Positions 43,001 through 56,500 of a stretch of DNA of 64,000 nucleotides are shown piece after piece. This stretch comes from Xenoacremonium recifei. Lineage: Eukaryota; Ascomycota; Sordariomycetes; Hypocreales; Nectriaceae. Made by a program: the position numbers and the translations under genes. The stretch is from the NCBI GenBank assembly GCA_012184525.1, contig WOFQ01000007.1, forward strand, positions 682,001 through 746,000. Reading direction: 5' to 3'. The notes under the pieces were generated by a model. That model saw only the letters and a program-made list of their open reading frames with translations, was not told where the DNA came from and searched no databases. The first letter of the stretch is position 1. Each line of letters opens with the position of its first letter.

Positions 43001-44603
43001 AGACCGATGTCTACGTGAAGTCCAGAAGCTCGCAGCCAGCATCGGAGCTCCTGGTGCCCACGAGAACTCTGCAGAGACGGCGGGCTATTTCAACACCGTC
43101 TATATCGAGCCAACGTGGAAGAAGTTCCTTCATGTCAGCGACAACGAAGAAAGCACTGCAGCCGATATTGTGCGAGCATTCCCCTTCCACAACTACTTCT
43201 CAGATGCGCCACAGCCACTGTTCGCCGCAGATGCCGACCGATCTCAGGTCCTGGACGTTGCACGTGGCTGTTACCACCACATCTCCAAGATCTTCTCGGA
43301 ACTGGCAGATGCGTTGCCGTTTGAGATCCTGCGCCGGGATCGGGATAAAGCAAATTACCTGTTGACCAATGAGGCCCGAATCATTGCCATGACGACGACG
43401 CATGCCGCCATGCGAAGGGGGGAGATTGCTGCGCTCAAGTTCCACTACGACAACGTCATCATGGAGGAAGCCGCTCAAATTACCGAGATCGAGACGTTCA
43501 TCCCGTTAGCTATGCAAAAGCCGGTGGAAGGGAAACTTGGGCTCCAGCGAGTGGTCCTGGTCGGCGACCACTTCCAGAACTCGCCGGTGATACAGAGCCT
43601 GGCATTCCGACATTACGCAAACCTGGAGCAGTCACTATTCTCCCGTCTCGTCCGACTTGGGGTCCCAACGATCACTCTCGATCAGCAGGGACGTGCTCGG
43701 TCCTCCATCGCGAGCCTGTACCAATGGCGTTACCCGAAGCTGGAGAACTTGCCACACGTGCAGAGTAACGCCGAGTTTTCCAGGGCGAACGCGGGCTTCA
43801 AGTTCGACTACCAGTTCATTAATGTGCCCACCTACAAGGGACGAGATGAGATGGAACCCACACCGCACTTTATCCAGAACCTGGGAGAGGCCGAGTATGC
43901 GGTGGCCCTGTACCAGTATATGCGGCTCTTAGGATACCCCGCGGAAAAGATTAGCATCTTGACGACGTATGCGGGACAGCGGGCGCTGGTCAAGGATGTG
44001 CTGGGCCATCGATGTGCCCGGAACCCGGTATTTGGACTCCCCAAGGCGGTTGAAACGGTGGACAAGTACCAGGGCGAGCAGAATGACTGTAAGTGATTGG
44101 ACGGAGACAGGAAAACTCAAAGTGACCGGAAGCTAATAGCGGTGATAGACATCATTCTCTCGCTCACCAGAACGTCGCGCGTGGGTTACCTCCGCGATGT
44201 TCGCCGTATGACCGTGGCCTTGTCACGAGCGCGCCTGGGACTGTACATTCTTGGACGACGAGAGGTGTTCGAGGCCTGCCCGGAAATGCGGCCGGCATTC
44301 GATGTGCTCTTCCAGCGGCCGGACAAGCTGATGCTAGTGACAGGCGAGTTATGGCCCACGGAGCGGGATGTCCTGGATGGCGGCGACTCTGCGGTCGAAG
44401 GCGAGGTGGCGATGGAGAACGTGGAACACTTGGGGCAGTACGTGTACGAGATGACGAACACGAAGCTGAAGCAGCTGGAGGCCGAGCAGGGCCTCGCTTC
44501 CATTCCTGAGCCAATAGATGAGGAACAAGACGGCGGGGAGGAGATGTACTATGACGACGGAACCGTGGAGGCAGATATTCAGGAGGTGCGGGAAGGGGAG
44601 TAA
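40073..44603 (+). CDS. cwf11: Aquarius/Cwf11-like intron-binding RNA helicase of the spliceosome
   Basis: An SF1 (Upf1-like) helicase that binds introns near the branch site in the activated spliceosome. Exons: 40073-40359, 40416-40516, 40570-40956, 41011-44088, 44149-44603; CDS 4308 nt, 1435 aa, comparable to Aquarius. The basic N-terminus (MPNAKRLRGSSAAKAKKQ) is followed by the Armadillo-type region with LEREGFQYKSLLLLESLQ and LWPAYTEEASNFHVLLIALIVN. Then beta-barrel/stalk segments and the helicase core: Walker A GPPGTGKT (about 840-847), SNQALNQIF, motif II EEAAQITEIE (about 1075), QGRARSSIASLYQWRY, VDKYQGEQND spanning the last intron, and motif VI ALSRARLGLYILG. All introns keep frame. 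The start is the first in-frame ATG, preceded by an overlapping uORF. Symbol borrowed from fission yeast. Confidence 0.95.
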
Positions 44604-47595
44604 AATGGACCAGGCACGGAGGCGTACTGGGAGGGAGAAAAGCGTTCCAAGTTGTAGACGAACTTTTCTTGATGATTTTGTTATAGGGATAGCATAGAAC
44701 AAGGGAGGCGGTGAGGAATTACGAATTTACCAATTTGATACACATCGATCTAGGCGCATGCATGCGTGTCATTGCCTCCCGCAGGAGCTAGAAGCGGGTG
44801 ATCTGCACGTCCTGCAGCATGGAGATTATTGCCCTGGTTGTTCCAAGAGCAAAGCCTGGGCGAATGAGAAGTCGCCCGTCACTTGATCGGCCTGTTTGCT
44901 GTGCTGGCTGGTCAGCGGAGATCAAAGAAACGAACATCCAGGCGCTCGTTTGCGGCGACGAATGGGTGCGACACGCCTACGGTGACGGTGACACAGGCAG
45001 CGGAGGGGCAAAAGAGCCAAGACGGAAATCTTCCGTGTCTGTTCGGTGAGAGGAGATGAAATCACGGGAGTTGGGCAGATGTGTTTGGTTGGTTGGAGAT
45101 CGGACGCTGCGGGTAGTGGCAGTGAAGGGGGCTTGAGGTTTTATCTCGAGACGAGTACTGAAGCAGAAGGAGGTGGCTATGGTAGACGCCTTAAGTGTAG
45201 GATCGGTGATAAGGAATGGTAGTGACATCAAATTAACAGAAGCAATGCGTCATTTATATGGGCATGTACTTGTAAAGGAAATTGGTGTTTTTGTCCTTGA
45301 AGTAACGTGAGTTATCTCGATGAACTTTGATGTACTTTGCTGAAAGGGGCAGAGTTCTAGAACCCCATGGGAGAGCCCGCGTAACGGCCGGCCTCCGTAA
45401 AGAACTTGGCCTTGATTGGGCTAGCCGGAGAAACGGGACGGCAGATTGAGGGTCTTGGGTGATGACGGAGTGTTTGCCAATTGCTAACAAGCTGCAGCTC
45501 CAGGCATACGCACAGGGAAGACCTCACTAAAGCGCTGCGCTGCAATAATGACTCTTTGCTGGGTGATAAGGCCAGTCAGGTATCATCTCTGATTTGCTTG
45601 TACGCGGGAGGAGTCACCCAAAGTCAGTCACAGCTAGGCAGCCAGAGCCAGGATGAGGCGCGTGCTGGCCTCCCCTTGCCTCAGGAAACATAGCGAGAAG
45701 GGGGGGAGGGGATGGGCGGAACTCAGGCCAGACCAGATCTCCTGAGGGTTGAGTTGAGTCCGTGGTGAATCTTGAGGTGATTGATGGAGGGCGAAAACGA
45801 GGCGGGCGAAGACGGGTGATGCTGCAACCCGCCTCATGCCACTGGGTTTTCAACGGGCTGGGCCGAAGCGGCAAAAGCGAGCGATGCTGCCCGGAGCCGG
45901 GACTGTTGCTATCCGGAGGGATTCATTCGTGTCTAGGCAGGGAATTGATTACACAGCAGACAGACGGAAAGCAGAGAGAGAGAGCGTGACTCGTCGTGGA
46001 GTTAACGAGGGCTCGGATATAATTTGATTTCAGGACTGTTGGTCCGGAAGCCAATCAACGCCAGACCTTTTTTTTTGTGTCCTGTTCTGGCAACCCATCA
46101 TTGTCATTCTCACATGTCAGCAGCATATAGTTTGCTCTGACTTACTTTTACTTGGGCCAGATGGCTGCGCTGCTGAAAGGATTGGGCGGGCCTCGATGAA
46201 TCAACTCGACGCCCAATCCACAAGGGTTTCTGGCAGACTCTGGGGTCGTCAAAAGAATTGCTAGTCTGTCTGTCTGTCGTCTCGTCTCGTCTCGTCTCTC
46301 GCCGTGTTCCGTGTGGGTGGGAATTGACGTAGCAACCGGACCACTGCTGGCCGTACCCCGTGAATCGCATCGCCGCTCACGTTTGCCTCAGCGCCCTGCC
46401 ACATCGCGCCCAAGACAGTTAGGCTGGGCCTGCAGGGCCTTCTCACAATTCCATCACAGACATTGACGTCGTTCTTCTCGTCGCTGGGAGAATGCAAGGG
46501 AGTTTCCAGATCTCGCCCCCCCCCGTCCGTCACTGACGCCCCCCTAGCCAGCCCCAGCCCAGGGTTGTTATTTCGATTGTGCTGCGGAGGTACCCGTGGT
46601 GGGAAAGTGACTTGAGGACTAAGCCCTGGGGGACACCGTGTAGCCCCGACAGTGATAGTGCACTTCACACTGTCAGAAGCGCACCAGTCGCGCACGGCGT
46701 CACTGTAAATGAGTGCAGCCCCCACTGTGCGTCCAGGCCACCGTGCCCCAAGTACCCCGGTACCTCTCGGGACTCGTCCTCACCTGAGGTCCCGTCACTC
46801 CAGGGAGGCCTGGCCGGGCAGGTGCCCGCTAAAAAGTAAATTGGGCTAATCACTGACGCTGGATTTTGGGCGCTGGCTGCTGCTGTTCCAATGGCTGCCC
46901 GCTGTGGCTGCTGCTGGAAAGCTGCTGCACCGACGCCCCCCCCCCCCCTTCCACTTCCCTGTCCACGACTCGCCCTCCATATCAAATGCTGCTGCCCAAA
47001 ATTTTTTTGTCGAAAAACCCTCCTCACCATCTATCAACACCTCTGGTCCGGTGGTAGATTTCCTGCATCAGGACCCTTTTTCCCCCCCCTTTCCCCTTCA
47101 CCTTCACCCTCCGTCGGTCAAGGTCTTCTCTCCTCACGTGTCTTGTCAAAAGCACGAGAAGGACACTCTCCGCTCTTGCGCCCTTTTCCCCTGGACGTTT
47201 GGTCTCTTTGCCGCAGGTCGCAACCTACCCAGACCAAGCACTGGGTCGTGTCTCGCCTCGCGCACACTCTTCTCGCAGACTTGACCTGGACAACGCTCCC
47301 TTGTTGTTGTCCTCTCATCTCTGCCGCTGTTCGCATCAGCCTCGCTCGACCGTCTCGAACCGACTGCCCGTCCGTTTGAGCCTCGTCCGTCGCCCCCTCG
47401 TCGCTCTCTGTCGCGTCTGATCTCGTCGTCGATTTTCGATCGATTTTCCTTCCGGCCGTGTGCGCGCTGTCTAATAATCTCGGCATCTCCCTTTCGGTTG
47501 CCGACTTCTTCCTTCTTCGCTTCGCCACACAACACCATCGACTTTCTTCGCCGTTACAAACCCTCCCCCTGAGAGCGATTCGCCGAACTCCCCAT
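44604..47595. promoter_or_regulatory. 3-kb non-coding region: Aquarius 3' flank and eIF4G promoter/leader
   Basis: No gene is supported. From about 46900 it becomes pyrimidine-rich, with C and T homopolymer runs (for example C-runs near 46937-46949 and 47081-47090), typical of a long eIF4G 5' leader. TCTG/TCTCG repeats are listed separately. Frames of 60-180 codons occur on both strands but lack codon bias and similarity. Confidence 0.45.
46264..46300 (+). repeat. TCTG then TCTCG short tandem repeats
   Basis: About three TCTG units run into about four TCTCG units; a simple pyrimidine-rich microsatellite in non-coding DNA. Confidence 0.75.
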
Positions 47596-50500
47596 ATGAC
47601 TTCGCCTGCGAACCAGCAGAACCCCATCCCGGCGACAACCACCTCTGCGACCACGGCTACTTCTTATGCCTCCGCGGCCGGTGCGCCCAAGAAGCCAGCC
47701 CAGGCGCCTGTAGTCGCGACTGGATCCCACGCCCCCGTGGTCGTCGGTGCATCCTCGTCCTCGTCTTCGGCGCAGAATGCAAAGGTCGCCTCCTCGTCGA
47801 CTCCCGTGAACGGCAGCAAGCCCGCCGTCACTCCCGCAGTTCCTGCTGTCGCCCGTGGCAGCAGCTCTCACCTGAACGGTTCCGACCACGCTCGAAAGAG
47901 CTCCGTCACCATGGCTGCCAACGCCCCCAGCGGCTTCGTCGCCAACGGAGGCCCAGTCGGCGGTGCCAAGCCGGGCATCCAGTTCGGCTTCGACTCGCCC
48001 GCCATGGCTCACAGCACGCCCCAGGCCGGCAACGCTGCTCCCATCCCGATCCCAGGCGCTGGCAACCCCCGAGTTTCCTCGCCTGCCCAGTCTCCCTCGC
48101 CAATCCCGATCCCGCAGCCTTCTGCCAGCGGCGGCCGACCTCCCTCGAGCTTGCAACAGCCCAGCGGACAGATGACCTTTGGCAGCCTTGGTAGCGATGG
48201 CGATGTAAGTTGAAGCTTCCCAGCCCACGATCCATCACGGTTGTGTCTTTGAATTTCAACCTTTTTTGCTCCGAAACCTTGAATTTGATGGCTAATATAT
48301 ATTTCGACAGCGTCACATGCGACAGGGCTCTGTTCCTCCCAACCCTAATGCCCTCGGTGCCCAGCAAGCGTCTCACTTCCGACGCGAATCGGGTCACTCT
48401 GTTCAGAGCGATAACCCCGGCAACCCCAACCGCAACAGCTTCCAGCCTCAAGGTGGCCGCGGTCGTGGTTACAACAACTACAATAACCAGCAGATGGGCT
48501 ACCCCCCGAACAACCAGTATCGTAACGGTCCCGGTCAGCCTCGAAACATGCCCCCTGCCTTCACCCCCCGACCTCAGAACATGCCGTATCCGAACTCGCC
48601 TCAGCCGAACCGAAGCCCGGCGCTTGTCCCTTCGATGCCGAACACGCCCAACATGCCTCCGGCTACGATGCAGCAGCCTATGCAAATAGGAACTCCTCCC
48701 CAATTCCACTACAGTGCCATTGGGCCTGGACAGATGGGGCCTGGCCAGCACCAAGTACAACACCCCTCTTTCTCTGCGTCGTCTGATAGAATGCCTTTCA
48801 AACCACCCTTCAAGAGAAACAAGACTCGTCGTGAGTATGACAAGTCTTATCAGCAACAGCCACAGCGCCAATTCGAAGCCTTGAGAGAGCTGTACGGAAA
48901 TGACATAAACCAGCAGCGGCAGCGTCGTTTTAACCAACGCGCTGATCGACCCTGGCGTGAGCAGGACGTCAACAGCGGCAACCAAGTGTCCCTCAAGAGC
49001 TATCAGAATTCCCCTGAGATTCACCCTTTACCACCCACCATGAACTCTGCTCCCCCAACCCATGCCCCGACACCGAGTGCGACTTCTCTTTCATCCCTGC
49101 AATCCTTTGACCTTGCGCCAGAGACCGGCCAATTCGAACAGATGCTGACTTGGAGACGACAGAACTATGGGTTCCCGCCTCAGATGGATGGCTACGGACG
49201 TCCGCCGATGCCGCCTACCTACTACCAGAACCCCTATATGGGCGCTCCCCAGACTAACATGACAGCCTATAACCAGCCCTTCGTGCCGCCTACTTTCCAC
49301 CAGCAGAGCCACAGTATGTCGCGGACCCCGTCGCAGCCCGAGCGACCCTCCAGCGCCAGCCAGAACCAGCCCGTCATTGTGTCCTCTGGCCCTCAAGCCC
49401 CCAACACCCAGCCCAAGACCAACAACTTCGTCAAGCCCACTAGGAAGAGCGCGGCGATTCAGATCAAGAATGCGGCTGGTGAGGTGGTTGATACCTCATC
49501 CTTCAAGGCTCCCTCGTCACCCGCTCCTGGAATCGCACAGTCCAGGACTCCTCCCGTGGTGACCTCGACTCCTACTCCTCCCCCCAAGTCCTCTACTCCC
49601 GCCCACGTCCGCAATGAGAGCCAAGTCACTCCCAAGACGGCCAAGGAGATCCAGGACGAGCTCAGGGCCAAGATCATGCAGGCCACTCAAGCTCCCGCTG
49701 CCGAGGAAAAGAAGGAGGAGCCCAAGCCTGCTGACAAGCCAGTTGAGAAGGCTGTCGAGCCCAAGGTTGAGGCCAAGTCTGAGCCTGCTCCTGCGGCCAA
49801 GCCTGAGGCTGAGAAGCCCGTAGAGAAGTCTGTTGAGACGAAGCCTGCTGAGCCCGTCAAGGTTGAGGAGCCCGCTAAGAAGGAGGAAGAGAAGAAGGCT
49901 GAAGAGCCCAAGGAGTCCGAGGAGGACGAGCTGGAGCGAATTATCCGAGAAATGGAGGAGGCCGAGGCCAAGCGCGAGGCTGAGGAGGCAGAGCACCAGA
50001 AGAAGCGCGACGCCGAGAAGGCTGCCGCCAAGATCAAGGACGAAGAGGATCGCAAGAAGAACGCCGCTGACGAGGACCGAAAGCTCCGCGAACAGGAGCG
50101 CGAGATGGAGCGTCTCGAAGAAGAGAAGGAGAAGAGACGCCAACAAGCCGAGTCCTCGGGCAAGGTGCTGTCCGTTGCCGAGGCTCTTGCCAAGGCTCGA
50201 TCTGGCGGCGAGTCCCCCAAGGAGGAGGAGAAGGTCGACAGCGTTGCCGACAAGCTTGCTGGTCTCAAGATCGGCGACAAGGCGTCTTCTACTGCCGACG
50301 CTGCGAAGGCGGCTGCTACTGAGAAGCGCCACGCGAAGCCTGCTGCGCTGAACCTGGCCACGCTCAAGACCAACCCTGTCGAGCCTCCTCAGCCCAGCGC
50401 GGCTCTGCAGTCGCTCAAGTCGGCGCGGTTCCTCAAGGTCATCGACCAGGACATCTACCCCGAGGGCATCAAGTCGCCCAACCCGGCCCTCAACGCGGCT

Positions 50501-52482
50501 GTGGCAAAGAAGGGCAAGACATTCAAGTACGATGCCGCCTTCTTGCTGCAGTTCCAGAAGGTCTTCACCGAGCAGCCCTCGCTCGAGTTCGGCCAGCAGG
50601 TCAAGTCCCTCATCGGCGACGGTGATGGCGGCCGATCTGCCTCGTCCCGCGGACAAGCCCCTGGCTCTGCTCGACAGGCGTCCCGGGGCGGCGCCGGCTT
50701 CCCCATGGGCTCCTTCGGGGCCCCCCCTGGCCGCACTCTCCCGTCCGGCACTACGTCTGCCGATCGATTTGCGATGTCCAGCGGGACTCTGCCCCGTCCC
50801 GGTGTCAACCCTATGGCGTCCTTCCAGCGACCTGGCGGTGCATTCCCGTCGTCAGCCTCCATGTCCCGCACCTCCTCGCAGTCCAACCTCCCCAACTCCC
50901 CGCGCCAGTCTAGCCGATCGACTCGGGGCAGCCGCCGCAACGACTACAATGCCAAGGAGGCTCAGGCTGCTAAGACCATGCCTCTGACCGCTGGCCAGGA
51001 GCTCAAGCCCATCGCCGTCACCGCCAGTGGATGGAAGCCCACCAGCATTGGCAAGAATGCGCAGGCAGCTGGCGGCGCTGCTGCTGCGTCTACCTACCTG
51101 GATCCTGAGATGGTCCAGAGGAAGGTCAAGGCTGCTCTCAACAAGATGACGCCCGAGAAGTTTGACAAGATCGCCGACCAGATCCTCGCCATTGCCTCGC
51201 AGTCCAAGGACGAGGCCGATGGACGAACTCTGCGACAGGTCATCCAGCTCACCTTTGAGAAGGCTACCGACGAGGCTCACTGGGCTTCCATGTACGCCAA
51301 GTTCTGCAAGCGTATGCTTGAGACGATGAACCCCGAGGTCCGCGATGAGCGCATCAAGGACAAGGCGGGCAACCTGGTCACTGGCGGTACCCTGTTCCGC
51401 AAGTATCTCCTGAACCGATGCCAGGAGGAGTTCGAGCGCGGCTGGACCAGCAACCTCCCCGAGCCTAAGGAGTCTGAGGAGGGTGCTGACAAGAAGCCCG
51501 GCGAGGCTGCCCTCATGTCCGACGAGTATTACGTCGCCGCCGCTGCCAAGCGACGTGGCCTGGGTCTTGTTCAGTTCATCGGTGAGCTCTACAAGCTGGG
51601 CATGTTGACGGAGCGCATCATGCACGAGTGTGTCCGCAAGCTTGTCGACTACACGGGCATTCCCGATGAGGCTGAGATTGAGTCTCTCTGCAAGCTCCTG
51701 CGCACCATCGGTGGCAACCTCGACAGCACTGAGAAGGGCCGTCCCATGATGGACGCTTACTTCCAGCGCATCCACAACATGGCTGAACTACCCGAGCTAC
51801 CCAGCCGAATGAAGTTCATGCTCATGGACGTGATAGATCTCCGAAGGGCTCGCTGGGTGTCCAAGGAGGCTAACAAGGGCCCTAAGACGCTCGACGAGAT
51901 TCGAGCCGAGGTGAGTTATCTTGCTCTATCTGTTTCTTTTCTTTCGACTCTTACTGACTATCAATGAACAGGCCGAAGCTGCTCAAGCCGCCAAGGCTCA
52001 GGAGTCTGCCCGTGGCAGCCAGCGAGGCGGTGGTCGTCCCCCCGCTGGACGCGGTGATGCTCGCAACTTCTCGGCCAACTATGCCCAGCAGACCAGCAAC
52101 CAGGTCGGTATGGATGATCTCCGCCGCCTGAAGGGATCGGCCAACCGCACCTCCAGCGGCAACGTCACCCTGGGACCGACCTCGATGTTCTCGTCCCGAA
52201 GCAACAGCGGACGACGACTGGGTCCCGGTGGTTCTCTCGGCCGCCCTGGCGAGGACTCTGGCGCGTCTTCGCGCACTGGAACGCCCCCTACGCGGGAGAC
52301 CAGCTCGCACGCCAACGCTTTTAGGTAAGCTGCCTTGGGTAGTCAGACTTTCTTTGTGCTAACTTGACTGTCTCTCCAGCCTGCTTGCAAACATGGAGAC
52401 TGACCATCCGGCCTCCCCCCCTTCTGCCTCTGCCTCGCCCGCGATGTCGAAGGTTGTCCCTGACAAGAAAGAGAGCGAGTAA
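47596..52482 (+). CDS. TIF4631: eIF4G, scaffold of the eIF4F cap-binding complex
   Basis: Bridges eIF4E, eIF4A and poly(A)-binding protein at the mRNA cap. Exons: 47596-48204, 48311-51910, 51972-52324, 52380-52482; CDS 4665 nt, 1554 aa. The N-terminal ~640 residues are Pro/Ser/Gln/Asn-rich and disordered. A long Lys/Glu-rich helix (about 645-810) follows. The eIF4E-binding motif YDAAFLL (Y-x4-L-phi) is encoded at about 50528-50548 (residue ~942). The MIF4G domain begins near residue 1134 (MVQRKVKAALNKMTPEKFDKI) and runs to about 1390. The C-terminal tail is Arg/Ser/Gly-rich, with RGDARNFSANYAQQ and SNSGRRLGPGGSLG. The frame upstream of the ATG has no earlier ATG. Identification rests on the combination of eIF4E motif and MIF4G domain. 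Confidence 0.95.
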
Positions 52483-53511
52483 TACTTTCTTCTTCATCTT
52501 CTACCTTCGGTGTCTTGCATTTCCAGGCAGATAGACTAGGCGGCAAGGGGGGTTGTGTTTTCTTGCATTTACAGGCTTTCATTCAGACGTGTTCTACAAA
52601 AGTTGCGAACGCATATTGAACCATGATACCTCGCCCCCATAGACAGACGGATGGACGGCCTCTCATCATTCGAGGAGGACGGAACTAGGGATTTTCATTC
52701 ATCACTGTGTTCATTACCCCCCCATTCCATTTCACACTCGGCCTTTTTTTTAAACCCCATATCTCTTTTTTACGCCCCAGCATGCCCCCGCGTGTGCTCC
52801 GGGTCCTAATGCGCGGAGGATTCTGGCTTCAGGGGGGGGCATCCAGGGGGAGGGAGAACATGGCTGTCGTTTTTTGCGTCTGTTGCTTTTTTACCAGGTC
52901 ATTTCATACCATGATTTCAGGAGGGATGGAGGGGGGTAATGCTTGGGAGGACCACCCGAGCATACAACGCGAGCGTCGTCCTCGCGAGGGGTGACGACAC
53001 GGAACTGAACTGATTCGGAGCAAAAGTTGATTTTTTTTTCCCCGGGGGATATTTTCATGGGGTTCGACTCCGCGGATCAAAACCTGACTCAGCCTCTGGC
53101 CATGCGTGCCGTCGCTGGTTCGTTAGATGCTGCTTCGACGCGGATCGGGCAGGGAGCAAGACCATCAGGGGAGATGTTGCGAAGGATGGGATGGTCTTGA
53201 TGCTTTTACTGTATATCATCTAATTCGAGGGTCCATGAGCCACTGGCAGGAAATACATATTTCATAAAAGTCTGGTGTGGTGCGTGCAGAGTGATGAACG
53301 TGAGGTGAGGTAAATGCACGTGTATAAATGCCTATTTGCTAATCCGGTCCTGTGATTGATGTAACTTTCCAAACGCCCAACTCCGCGTAACACGTCCACT
53401 CATCCATCCAACGGGTCCTTACGTATTAGACAAGCCCCCTATTTAAACAAAAACCCCAACGCCGCACACCGAACCCCCCCCCCCCCAACCCCCTATCATG
53501 ACACTCGCTCC
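52483..53511. other. Convergent intergenic / 3' UTR region
   Basis: Lies between eIF4G (+) and DNA polymerase alpha (-). It contains T-, G- and C-homopolymer runs (for example C12 at about 53477-53488), but no coding frame or RNA gene was recognised. Confidence 0.5.
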
Positions 53512-56500
53512 TTACGCGGCAGCCAGCAGCTTGTTGAAGCCCAGCTTGGCAAACAGCGTGTCCATGGCCACCCACTGCCGCCCACACTTGTCGAGGTAGC
53601 GATCAACCACGGCCTTGACGGTCCCGAAGCGCACGCGGTTATGTTCGGCCAGGGCGAGCACCTTGTCGCGGGCCTCGCGGCTCATGCTGTTGTCGGAGTC
53701 GAGGGCGCGGGAGCGGGCGCGGTCGACGTCCCAGAGACTGGAGAGGTAGACCAGCTGGGTGTAGATGGCCTTCTCGGAGACCTCGTAGCGCATGCGGCCG
53801 AGACAGTCGCGGGCGAGGCCGCGGGGACCCAGGCAGCGCGTGCCGTAGACGCTCATCTGGCGGGAGCGGTTGGCGCACTGGGAGTCGTCGCAGACGAGCC
53901 AGGCCTCGTAGTAGCGGGCGGTCTGAGCGCGGACGGCGTGCTCGACCTGGGCGACGATGGAAAGGGGGGAGAAGACGGCGCCGCAGGAGGCGCAGAGGAG
54001 GCCGGCGGCGGAGACGCGGTCGGGGTCGGCGGCGAGGCCCTCGAAGGGGGAGGAGGCCTTGCACTTGCGGCAGCGCAGGGCGAGGCGCACGCACTCGGCG
54101 AAGCGCACGTCGTCGGGCACCTGCGAGTCCAGGGGATGGATCTCGAGGTCGTTGGCGCTGGAGGCGTGGGCGTTCTGGAACTGGCTGTACTTGCGCACGT
54201 CGAGGCCCAGCTGCTCGGCCAGCTGCGACGTGGACGTGCCGACGATGTTGGCGCAGAGACGCTCAACCGGCGGGAAGATCTGCTTGGCCACGTACCACTC
54301 GACGTCGGGCAGCAGCGTGGCGTCGGCCTTGAGGTCGGCGGGCGCGTAGGCGCGTTTCGGGGCCGGCTCGGAGCTCTTCTTGCTGTCGCCGGTGATGATG
54401 TACGAGATGACATCGCCCTTGCGCACCGTCTTGCCGCGGGCGAGCTCGCGCAGCGCCACCTGGACCTGCGGCATCGAGTCGGCGTTGGGATACTCGCGCG
54501 GCGCCTTGCCCAGCTGCGTGTAGATGGTGTACTTGGGCACGGCGATGGCCTGCTCGCGCATCTTGGCCGCCATGTCGCGCAGGTACTCGTGGATGCGCGC
54601 CACCGACACCTCCGTGTCGTCGCCCGACAGGATCTCGTCCAGCAGGTGCTTCGAGATCTCCTTGGACAGCGCGCAGTACTCGCGGCGCTTCATGTCCAGA
54701 CCTTTGACCTCCATCTTCTCGACAAACTTGCCGTCCTTCTCCACCAGGTTGATGGCCGCATACTTCTTCTTGGCCTGCAGCAGGATGCGCCGGAAGATGT
54801 TGTCGATGTCAATCTCCAGCAGCTTGTACTGGTCGTTGACCGCCTTCTTGAACTCGTTGCCCACCCGCAGCGCGTCCGCCACGTTGTCGACGTTGGCGTT
54901 GATCATGACCGAGTCAGTGTCACCGTAGATGACCTGCAGCGACTTGCTCTCCGCGAGCTCCTTGGTGCTCTGCAGAATCTCTCGGCCCTTGTACGTCGTC
55001 AAGACAGCCAGGGGTCGGGCGTAGAAGCGAGACTTGGTATAACCCAAGCATCCGTACATGGAGTTGGCCGTCAGTTTCAGGGCCAGCTGCTTGATGTCCC
55101 ACGTGGCGAGCTGCTCTGCCGTTGCCTTCTTGTCCTTCATGAGGCTCTTGACTTGGCGACGACGGCTCACGAGCGTGGCGATAAGCCTGGGAAGGATGCC
55201 CTGGTCTTGGTTGACCGGGACATCGGGGACGACATCCTCATCCGAAGACTAGATTCAATGTCAGCAACATATCAGTCATGTCAGAGTCCACCGATACATA
55301 CCGAGGAAGACCTGTCTACTGTGGTGAAACAAATGTTGAACTCCTGGATAATGGATGGGTACAGCGAGTTGAAGTCCATGACCAGCACAAACTTGTCGTA
55401 TAGACCCTTCTCGGGCTCAAAGACGAGACCACCCTTGTACTTGTCTTTCTTCTTCCCCTCACCGCCCTCCTCCTGCTGCTGCTCCTCCTCAGCCTTTTGG
55501 CGGCCACGGAAGGTCTGCTTGTCGGGACAGATGTACTTATTGCGATGGAACTCATGGAGCAAAATGTACTCGTTTCGCTCAGCGCGAGTACCGGTGAGAG
55601 TTCGTGCCCACGAATTGCCGGCAAGATTGGTTAGAACCTTGGTAAGAGGGAGCATCTGGACACTGAGGGCTAGTGCCGCAATGTAGTGTGTATCGGCCTC
55701 CATGTGTGTGATGTAGTCCATCAGGCCCTTCTTCTCCTTAGCCCAGGTGTTCAGAGCGACCTCGTTGTCGACCTCACGGCGGCGGTTGTCGCCCGAGAGG
55801 TAGAGGCTGCACATCTCCGTCAAGCTCCAAGACTGACACTTGAACATGACTGACTTTCCAGCATCGTTGGCGAGGTCACAGAGCAGACGACCTGCAATGA
55901 TCTGGCGCTCGGCAAACACGTTGCCTCCGACCTTGGAGATGGAAGCTGGCCACTGAGTGCGACGGAGTCTTCCCAGGCGTGACCATTGGTGCACTTTCTT
56001 CTCGTGGAGGCGGTTCAGGAGAACGCTGTAGTCGACACCCTCAAGCTGGTGCCCAAGAATCACATCGGGGTCGGCATTTTCCACCTGCGCCAGGAAGAAG
56101 CTGAGAATGTCTGATTCTTGCTTGCGTAGGACAATCAGACCCCTGTTCCGTTGCTTGACGAGCTGCTCGAAGCCGAGCGGAAAAGCTGTCTCGTGAGGTC
56201 GGATGATAGTAAATGTCCGGCAGGGCAGCTTCTCCGCAGGTGTCGTGTCGCTCAACGACACCTTTTCGTATATCCTCGCACTGATGGCTAGGATTTCCTG
56301 CTTGTTCTCCTTGGCATTGAAGGCCGTTCGGAGAGCAACACTCATCAGCGTCAAGGGAGGGGCCTCGAGGTTGTCTGAATCGCTTAGCGTCGAGATCATG
56401 TTAGGATGCTCAGCAAGCACCTCGAGTTTGCAGTGAGAGGCGTTCTTGATGCTGCCAAAGTCGGCGTCCTCAATCTTGAGCCAGCAAGGACCCATGATGT

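Noticed and set aside
47118..47654. 178-codon minus-strand frame in the eIF4G leader
   Set aside because: Arg/Glu/Gly-rich antisense of a pyrimidine-rich leader; no start context or domain.
53641..55686. 681-codon plus-strand frame antisense to DNA polymerase alpha
   Set aside because: It exactly shadows a conserved Pol alpha exon. The low-complexity Val/Gly/Leu/Ala/Glu composition is the usual result of C/G-ending codons read from the other strand.
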